DNA of 64,000 bases, taken from contig JAPXFQ010000065.1 in NCBI GenBank assembly GCA_028564705.1, positions 2,170,001-2,234,000 on the forward strand, read 5' to 3'. Positions 57,061 through 64,000 of the stretch are shown piece by piece. Position 1 is the stretch's first letter. Each line of letters opens with the position of its first letter. A program made the translations under genes and the position numbers. The notes below the pieces were generated by a model. That model was not told the DNA's origin and did no database searches. It saw nothing but the letters and a program-made list of their open reading frames with translations. Origin of the DNA: Apricaphanius iberus (taxonomy: Eukaryota > Chordata > Actinopteri > Cyprinodontiformes > Aphaniidae).

Positions 57061-57512
57061 TCTAAAACACAATGTAAATCTTTATCTAGAAGAGCTAAAC
57101 CATGCTACAGTGTTGAATGAAAAGTAGAAAAGATTAACTCTAAACAAAAGTATAGAAAGTGTGACAAATATTCTTGGATGTGCTTTTAATTATGAGCTTA
57201 TTAACAGTATTTCTATGGTTAATCATAAAAAAATTGGCTTGGTTCATGTAAGTAAAATTCATTAATGCTGCTTGAACAGGTTTAAAATGACAATTTCATA
57301 GTTTAGGATTCAAGAGTTCGTGTTGATTCAAGCTTGTTGTAGAGAAGGTTTACATGAATAGGGGTGTGCAATGTAAAGCTACATTGTCATTATGTTTTGC
57401 AAAAAAAAATTGAAATACATTTCTATATTGGTTATAAACTATTTCCTTAGAAATGTATTAAAAGAGTGGTGCGTATTTTTATAACTCATCAGAGATAATC
57501 TGTATGGCATAA

Positions 57513-57518
57513 GAGGAA
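57513..57518 (+). promoter_or_regulatory. PU.1-like box just upstream of gene F
   Basis: GAGGAA about 28 bases before the gene F ATG; similar purine boxes precede genes B and D. Weak evidence by itself. Confidence 0.2.
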
Positions 57519-57545
57519 ATCACTGAAACACACAGAACAGAAGAA

Positions 57546-57893
57546 ATGACGGGGAAGTTAAAAGTTTCATATATCTGCTGGCTGCTCCTGGCGCTGCTCC
57601 AAATCACTGCACCTTCTTCAGGTAAATAACAACATGAACGTCACAGCAACATTAGCAGCTGCCTAAAGATTATGTCGTCTGATAGCATTTTAAACGTAAA
57701 CCTAATAACTGCAGCAGATGTGAAGGTTACCTTATGTTTCAAAGTTCAAATACTTATATTACCTATCATTTAGAGGAAATTCTCAGTTTCCTTTTTAAAC
57801 TTTATATTTACTAAAGGCAGAGTTGGCAATATGTTAATTTTATTGAAAAAAGTGTTAAGTTCATTTTTAACCAGATATTTTTACTCCAACATT

Positions 57894-57952
<59 letters not shown>

Positions 57953-59194
57953 TTGCCATAAGAAAGTTTTTTTTTTATGAATTATTTTTCCTCTGATTAT
58001 TATAAAATGCCATTTTTGATCAAATATCATTTGTTTGTTTTTTCAAACTATATATTCATTTTAGCATTGTTTTTTTATTTCTTTGAAGAAATGTGTCAGT
58101 TACAGTCAGAAACCAAGTTTTTGGTTAAATTTATAAAAATGTAACTTACAAATTTGCCAAGAGTTAAAATAATTTAGAGTTTTTGCTGCGTTTCTTTCTC
58201 CTTGCTGCTTCATTTTTAAAATGTTCTTCTGCTTCAGCACAAGATGCCCCCCCGACCTCCTCTGATAACTCCACCACCTCAGCTCCAAAGCCGAAAGCCT
58301 CTGTGTATCGAACCCTCCCAATTGATGTTAAAGTGGCAGTGGGTGAGCCTGCAGAGTTTAGGTGTGGAGTGTCTGAAGTGGTTCAGAACCTTACATTCAC
58401 CTTCTACAGCAGCCATGGAAACTACACCCTTACCTGCCCCAACGGCAAGGTGGAGGACATTCCCCAGGTGAGCTGGTCCTTGCCCTGAAGCTGTAGTAAC
58501 TAGTTTACCTCCTACAGTAACTTTGTTTAATGGTGGTCTGAAATAGTTGCAAGTTTTGGACGTTGACTCTCCTTAATTGTGTCTAAATGTGTCCAGCGCT
58601 ATCGTTCATATCCATTCACCCCAATTTCTACATGCGATCTTCTTGTCTCAGCTGAAAATATTAGCTTTTTCATCTCTGACTCTCCCCTCAGTCTCTGTAT
58701 GGGAACTGTGAAGTAAAGAATGATGAACTGATGGCTATTTGGACCCTCAAGGGAACCTCCTACTCTGACAACGACACATGGGTCGTTTGTCACGAGTCAA
58801 ACCATCCAGAAGAACGTTCTGCTTCCCTGCACGTCTATGGTGACATATGGAAACGCTGTGTAACATTTCAATTGTGATGTATTTAGGTGAAATAAGGCTG
58901 TTTTACTTTCTCCACACCTGCCTATAGATGATGGTGTCAGCCAAGCTGTCCTCATTGGATGCGTGATCGGAGCATTCTTTGGGGTCATTTTGGTTTTTGG
59001 GCTCATTTTTCTTTTGCTGCCAAAATCCCTGAATTTTCAGAACTGCCTTGGTAAGCGAAAAAAATTATGTAGATGTTGAAGATGTTAGAAAACACGAATA
59101 ACCTGATAAGATCTTATCCTTATGTAACATTGAAAATTGTGGTTTTTCAGGAGAAGATGACGTCGAAGATGACATGGACTCAATCATAAAATAG
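57546..59194 (+). CDS. Gene F: small single-pass protein with one Ig-like ectodomain
   Basis: Exons: 57546-57621, 58238-58467, 58692-58839, 58928-59050, 59151-59194. Total 621 bases (206 aa), all phases consistent. A hydrophobic signal peptide (CWLLLALLQITAP) is followed by a Ser/Thr/Pro-rich linker (about residues 27-45), then an Ig-like domain with cysteines in FRCGVSE, LTCPNG, YGNCEVK and WVVCHES, and a tryptophan in AIWTLKG. N-glycosylation sequons occur in QNLTF, GNYTL and DNDTW. One membrane segment (AVLIGCVIGAFFGVILVFGL) precedes a short acidic tail (GEDDVEDDMDSIIK) with no tyrosine. I do not recognise the family. The four cysteines and small size could fit a cytokine-receptor-like or CD3/CD79-like accessory fold, but no ITAM is present. 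Not a siglec. Confidence 0.78.
57897..57950. repeat. (TA)n microsatellite
   Basis: About 54 bases of TA in the first intron of gene F. Confidence 0.95.
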
Positions 59195-59756
59195 TGAACC
59201 AAAAATAAGAATTGAAGGTTACAGAAAGAAAAAATGCATTTATGCACAAGTTTTTACATCTAATTACAATGTAGTAATGGCCAGGCTAACCATGTTATGC
59301 AGATGATATTGTCTTTTCTCTGATTCCTTCACGTTTTTCTTCATTTTGTTATTGGATGATGGACATTTTTTCAGTTGAGTCACTCATATGTAGTTCCAGA
59401 AAATTTCCACTTGTGGGCGACACTTGTATGAAGATGGTTTCCCATCAACAGAATATAAATCACATACTGCAAAACTAAAAACACCAAACTAATATATGGG
59501 GGTGGGAAAATTTCTTACTATAGTTTCAGTAAGTGTCTAAACTAATTTGTTTTTCATCTGTTCAGCCTTCAGTATCAGTTTCATTTTCTTTTAAAATAGT
59601 TCACAAACGAAAACATCAGTTAGCTGGAATAATGTTGACAGACTGAGTGTTTGTAGTTTGCAGAAGTGTACAAACCAAACTCAACCATGAAGATGAAACT
59701 CCTGCAGCAACTCTTGGCTCGGCATCATCAACTGGTGCAAATATTGTCAACACCTG
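59195..59756. other. 3' flank of gene F
   Basis: Probably holds the gene F 3' UTR. No canonical AATAAA is seen within the first 500 bases. No other feature recognised. Confidence 0.4.
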
Positions 59757-60900
59757 TTTCGGTTAGGTTAGGTTAAGTTTCTTTATTCGTAGCAGTAGGT
59801 AAATTTGTCTTGCAATTCTGAGAACTAGTCAACCTTAAAACATATTATACAAAAATAAAACACAAAGTACATGTTTAAATATAAAACTTGTAAGTGCTCC
59901 AGATACTAATAGAATGTGCCCAAGATACAACAGAAATTTAAGCCACTGGACAATAACAAAGATAAGAAGCTGGGTCAGGGGCGACCAGATCCCTACTTGT
60001 TCATCAAGGAAATGGCAGCGGGAACAAAACTTTTACTAAAACGATTCGTATGGCTTATTGGCATTAAAAACCTATGCCCAGATGGAAACAATCAAAACTC
60101 TGAATGCAAAGGATGCGCAGTGTCTCTTAGGATGCTTCGTGCCATCCTTTCTAACTGTCTAACATACAGAAAGTCCAAACTGGTCTGAAGCTGGCCGATG
60201 ACTTTACTTGACCACTTGACCAGCTGATTCAGGGCGTTTTTGTTTCTAACAGAGGAGCTCCCATACCAGGCGACCAAGCAGAAAGTTAAGGCAGTTTCGA
60301 TGAATGCCCGATAAAAAAGTGTCATCACAGTTTTATCTACATGAAAGAAGGACAGTTTCCGAAGACAATACAGTCGTTGGTGACCCTTTTTACAAACAAC
60401 AGCACAGTTTTCATTAAAATTCAGTTTACAATCTATAATTCCAAGATATTTGTAGGACTCCACACACTCCACTGGTTGTCCCTTTATATATGTTACGTCA
60501 TGTGGGAGAGCGCTCTTCCTGAAGTCGATGATCATATCCTTTGTTTTTGCAACATTTAAGAGAAGATATGACTCATCACACCATTTGACAAAGTCCCTTA
60601 CAACTGGGCCATGCTAACTTTCAATTTTTTGAAGTAAACTTACAATAACCGAGTCATCTGCGTATTTTAAGATGATTCTGTTTTCATGGTCACTCCGACA
60701 CATGCTAGTGTACAATATAAACAACAAGGGTGAGAGAACGGAACCTTGGGGTGAGCCTGTCGAAACAGTGCACTGGTCAGAGAGTTCACCATTGACTGTC
60801 ACTCTTTGATTTCTGTTAGTTAAAAAGTCAAGAACCAGAAGAAGTTTAGCACCATCAACCCTTACAACTGGGTTAAAAAGACATCTTAAAACCCACATAA
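59757..60900 (-). mobile_element. LINE relic (L2/CR1-like) with reverse transcriptase
   Basis: On the minus strand 60898-60614 reads TGSPQGSVLSPLLFILY and KYADDSVIV, the reverse-transcriptase motifs including the catalytic YADD (60650-60664). The frame then shifts, and 60535-60092 continues with VESYKYLGIIDCKLNF, FYRAFIETALTFCLVAWYG and RQLERMARSIL. The 3' end at the low-coordinate side carries short taacc-type repeats (59761-59774), as L2-like elements do. 5'-truncated and frameshifted, so inactive. Confidence 0.88.
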
Positions 60901-61929
60901 CACTATATATTCTGTATTCCTACTAATGCATTTTTTTTTCTCTTCATACAATCACACATTGCTAAGCATATACGGAGACATGTTAATGTTCAATGTCTTT
61001 GCACATAAGACTTCTTTAAACCAAAAACTGGCCTCTCCACCACCTCAAACACAACTGCTAAACTCAGATGTACATTTTCTACTGTTTAGCTCCTTATTGT
61101 CCATGCACTCATCTCTTCTCTTAATATTATCCTTTTAGATTTCATCCAGGTAATAAAATCATCTTGTTTTTATTGTTGCTCATATCTGTTCATTTTGTCT
61201 CCTCGGGTTCATTTGTGATGTAAGCTGCAGATATATCACACATACATTTTATTGTCAAAACAATGTCATAAAGCATCCGTTCTTTCTTTAACTTGTTGTG
61301 TGATGCGGCAAACTGAATTCTAAAATATAAAAAGTCCCATTCTCGAAAAACTACAGAACCAGTTGTTCATCAGTAATAAAGTGAAACGAGTTTAATACAC
61401 CAAATTTTAAACTAAACTCTGTTGCAGTAACCTTTCATATTTTTACAACAAAAAAAAAGAAACACTGAAAAAGTCTGTGTTTGAGTTTAACAGATTGTAA
61501 ACCTGAACGGCACAAAACAGTACAAAAGGCACGTTCCTTCTTGTCTTTGTTTCCCCCTGGTGATAACAAATGATGAAGTTTACATCTTTCATATCGACCA
61601 ATTTGTGTTTCAAAGCCAAAGGAGGAGATAAAAGAGAATAGTTAATTTGCTTACATGGCTCAAAAGCACAATGATTTTGCTGATATTAAAACTGATTTCT
61701 TTAAACCAACTGTTTAAAGAAGATGTCTTTTTTCTTTCTTTTGTTGGTTTAAAAGCCACTTCCAGGCCGTAGTACAGCCAGACCAGTAGAATCAGCACAT
61801 GACTTAAACTAAAGCTGCCTGACATCAAGACTATAAGATCTTAAAAAGCAACACGTCACACCCCTTTCATTACAGATCCAAGAACAAATGTCAAATGAAA
61901 TCACTTATATTAGTCTGAAACATGTTAGA
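60901..61929. other. Unassigned region
   Basis: AT-rich sequence without a supportable gene. A minus-strand frame at 61828-61610 has a hydrophobic start (SHVLILLVWLYYGLEVAF), but no splice partner or family match could be found. Confidence 0.35.
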
Positions 61930-62640
61930 AAGTTGTTTGGTGGGCTATGTGATTTCCATCAAACCACAGTGAGAACCTTTATCCTCTGTTGATAACTTGG
62001 ATCAATAATCAACTTCTTCTGGGTTTGCCAGCCAACCAAAATTACTCCAGAAGCACAAAGGTCTGTCTCACATTTTGGTCCACTAGATCTTTGAGAAAAT
62101 GTTCTTTGAAATGATGAGGCGAAACTGAAACTTTCAGAAAGCATGTCAGTCCAGTTACATCTGCTGAAAAAGCTAACACAGCATTTAGGAAAAGAACATC
62201 ATGATGACAGTGAAACATCGTGGTGGTAGCATGAAGGACTGGGGCAGCGTTTGTTCTTGGTGATTTAATGGAACCATGAATTGAGAAGAAAGTCCTGAAG
62301 AAGACTCACCGACCAACAGTTTGTGATCTTAAAATCAAACATACTTGGGTTATTTAGCAGAACAATCATTTAAAGCACACCAAACAAATCTATATCTGAA
62401 CGCCTGATATTAGAGGTTTTGGAGAGGGCTTGGACTAAGCCAGACCTAAATCCAAATAAGATGCCATACTCCAACCTTAAAGAGTCTGCTTTATAAAGGG
62501 TCCAGGTGGGTTTAGATAAATGAAATCATCATAAAAATAAAAAAAACTTGTAATTACTCAGTTTATATTTAAATTGACATTTGCTTCTTGAATTGAGATT
62601 TAAAAAAAATACTTTCTCAGGCACTGTACCATGAGACCTA
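61930..62640 (+). mobile_element. Decayed Tc1-like or related DNA-transposon relic
   Basis: Phrases such as gaaacatcgtggtggtagca (near 62213) and ggactaagccagacctaaat (near 62433) match the layout of the fish repeat that encodes a Tc1-type 'pdlnp' region. All frames contain stops. Limits are approximate. Confidence 0.5.
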
Positions 62641-63769
62641 AAGTACAGACAACACACACACACACATACACAGGAGAGAGTCAGCAGGAGAGTTTTCTCC
62701 TTCATCTTTTAGCTGATACAACAGAGATATTATGGAGCAATGTGTTGATTCAGCTGCTCTGCAACTCCTTGCCTTGTTCCTCAAATCTGATTCTGTTCCA
62801 GTCAGAACCACTGAACGGGAAGTCTGTGGCTGTAGGAGAGGTCATGTTTGTTGCCGGGTTGCTCAAAGTGTTTTGGCTTTGACTGTGAGAAAGGATACGT
62901 CTTTTAAATCTGCGTAAAAAACTACAACACTCATGTCATTTATCACTGAAAAGGTACAGATGTATTTCTGAGTATATGAACGGGACATTAAAGGTAAGAA
63001 CAATGCAGGAGTATAAATATTTCCCTATTTAAGTCAAAATTAATTTAGCTTCGATGTTTTTCAAGAAACATATATCTAAACACATATTGCTGCAGAAACA
63101 GAATGGTAATGTTTTTCGCTAGTCATGTTATCAATAGCTCTTCCTTCCCAGTTTTATTCGATGACATTTTATCGGAACCTGATGAGATCTTCTACTGAGA
63201 GACTCAATGCAATGTGAGTTAACCTGTGCTTAGACCTTTACTAGTGCTGTTTATGGACAAACACCCTAAAATACCACCATAACACGGGTGTGTATCTGGC
63301 CACACGTGTGAGATAACCTTCATTGTTTCATGACCCTTTACTGACAGTAAAACACTTTAAGGACATAGTGATCGAAGAATTTTATGAGATGAAGGTTAAA
63401 ACTTTACAAAGGATAGCCAAAAACCAACTGTGAAAGGTTAGAGGTTGAGCATTTAGGTAGTTTCTGCAACTTATGGTATTTTGATCTACTGTACTACTGA
63501 CCTCTATGTTTATGTTTAAGTATTTGTTTTGATTATTGTATTAGATTCCATAATAAAGGCAAAACAGATATCCACACAGTTCATTCTACTTTCTTTTTTT
63601 TAACCTTGAAATATGTTTTCATTTTTTTATGTAAAGGACACTTAAGTTGTTTTTGGATATAGTGCATTTATCATTTCATGTTGTGCAGACTGACTTATGA
63701 TAAGATTGTCATAAAAATAAGTGTTTATGCAAACAAAAGAATATGCTGCAATAGATGCGATGCATGGCA

Positions 63770-63900
63770 AAGTATTCAGACCTCTAAAACTTATCCACAT
63801 TTTGTTACATTACAACCATTAACTTCAGTGTTTTTTTAATTAGGATTGTATGTGATAGAACAATAAAAAGTAAACCAAAAAGAAACAATTTCCATTCCAA
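63770..63900. repeat. Dispersed repeat (ggcaaagtattcagacc)
   Basis: Begins ggcaaagtattcagacctct and contains atccacattttgttacatta, standard wording of an abundant fish repeat; a related start is at 1888. Confidence 0.6.
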
Positions 63901-63965
63901 ATTTTTGCAACATTTTTAGCTTCATCCATCTTCCTTTTTTAACTCTGACCAGCTACCCTGTTCAT

Positions 63966-64000
63966 TAGGGATGCACCGATACTGATACTGGTATCGAGTA
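63966..64000 (+). mobile_element. End of a hAT-like element, cut by the window edge
   Basis: The last bases begin ttagggatgcaccgatactg, the typical terminus of a common fish hAT-type repeat. The rest lies beyond the window. Confidence 0.55.

Noticed and set aside
61610..61828. Minus-strand frame with a hydrophobic N-terminus, perhaps a signal-peptide exon.
   Set aside because: No donor/acceptor partner or downstream domain could be found; hydrophobic frames arise easily in AT-rich DNA.

Overview
This is teleost fish genomic DNA. The evidence is AT-rich sequence, small exons with GT-AG introns, many CA/TA microsatellites, and a dense layer of fish-type repeats (L2/CR1-like LINE relics, a Tc1/mariner relic, hAT-like and foldback elements, a tRNA-derived SINE). 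It holds six protein-coding genes, no RNA genes, and nothing bacterial or viral. I cannot name the species. All gene models were assembled by hand from splice signals, codon phase and domain logic. In five of the six the exon phases close to an intact reading frame from ATG to stop.

Gene order is: A (1-5868, +, 5' end missing), B (8906-14576, +), hepsin/hpn (16036-34046, -), D (37579-46038, +), E (48520-51929, -), F (57546-59194, +). A, B, D and E are CD22/siglec-like immunoglobulin-superfamily receptors. F is a small single-pass protein with one Ig-like ectodomain that I cannot name. Hepsin is a complete type II transmembrane serine protease (427 aa predicted) whose first coding exon lies about 11.8 kb upstream of the next one. 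Hepsin beside CD22-type receptors recalls human 19q13.1 (HPN, MAG, CD22), so this looks like an ancient linkage group in which the fish siglec-like genes have expanded.

The four receptor genes differ in signalling parts. B has one V and three C2 domains and a long tail with two classical ITIMs plus an ITIM-like tyrosine. A ends in one ITIM. E has one V and two C2 domains, a lysine inside its membrane segment and a very short tail with a YENV motif, which suggests an activating or adaptor-coupled partner. D has one V and two C2 domains and a short basic tail with no ITIM. The V domains of B, D and E keep the siglec disulfide layout (B-strand Cys to E-strand Cys, none on the F strand), yet all three have another residue where siglecs carry the sialic-acid-binding arginine.

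The most interesting points are: the apparent inhibitory/activating pair B and E; the V domain of D split by two short introns; the C2 domains of A each split by an intron; a (TG)n microsatellite forming the 3' splice-site region of hepsin's transmembrane exon; and a Tc1-like relic that runs up to, or into, the splice acceptor of a D exon. Long foldback repeats lie at 19.0-19.9, 33.2-33.4 and 41.1-42.6 kb. Intergenic DNA at 5.9-8.9, 34.0-37.6, 46.0-48.5, 51.9-57.5 and 59.2-64.0 kb is mostly repeat-derived or unrecognised.
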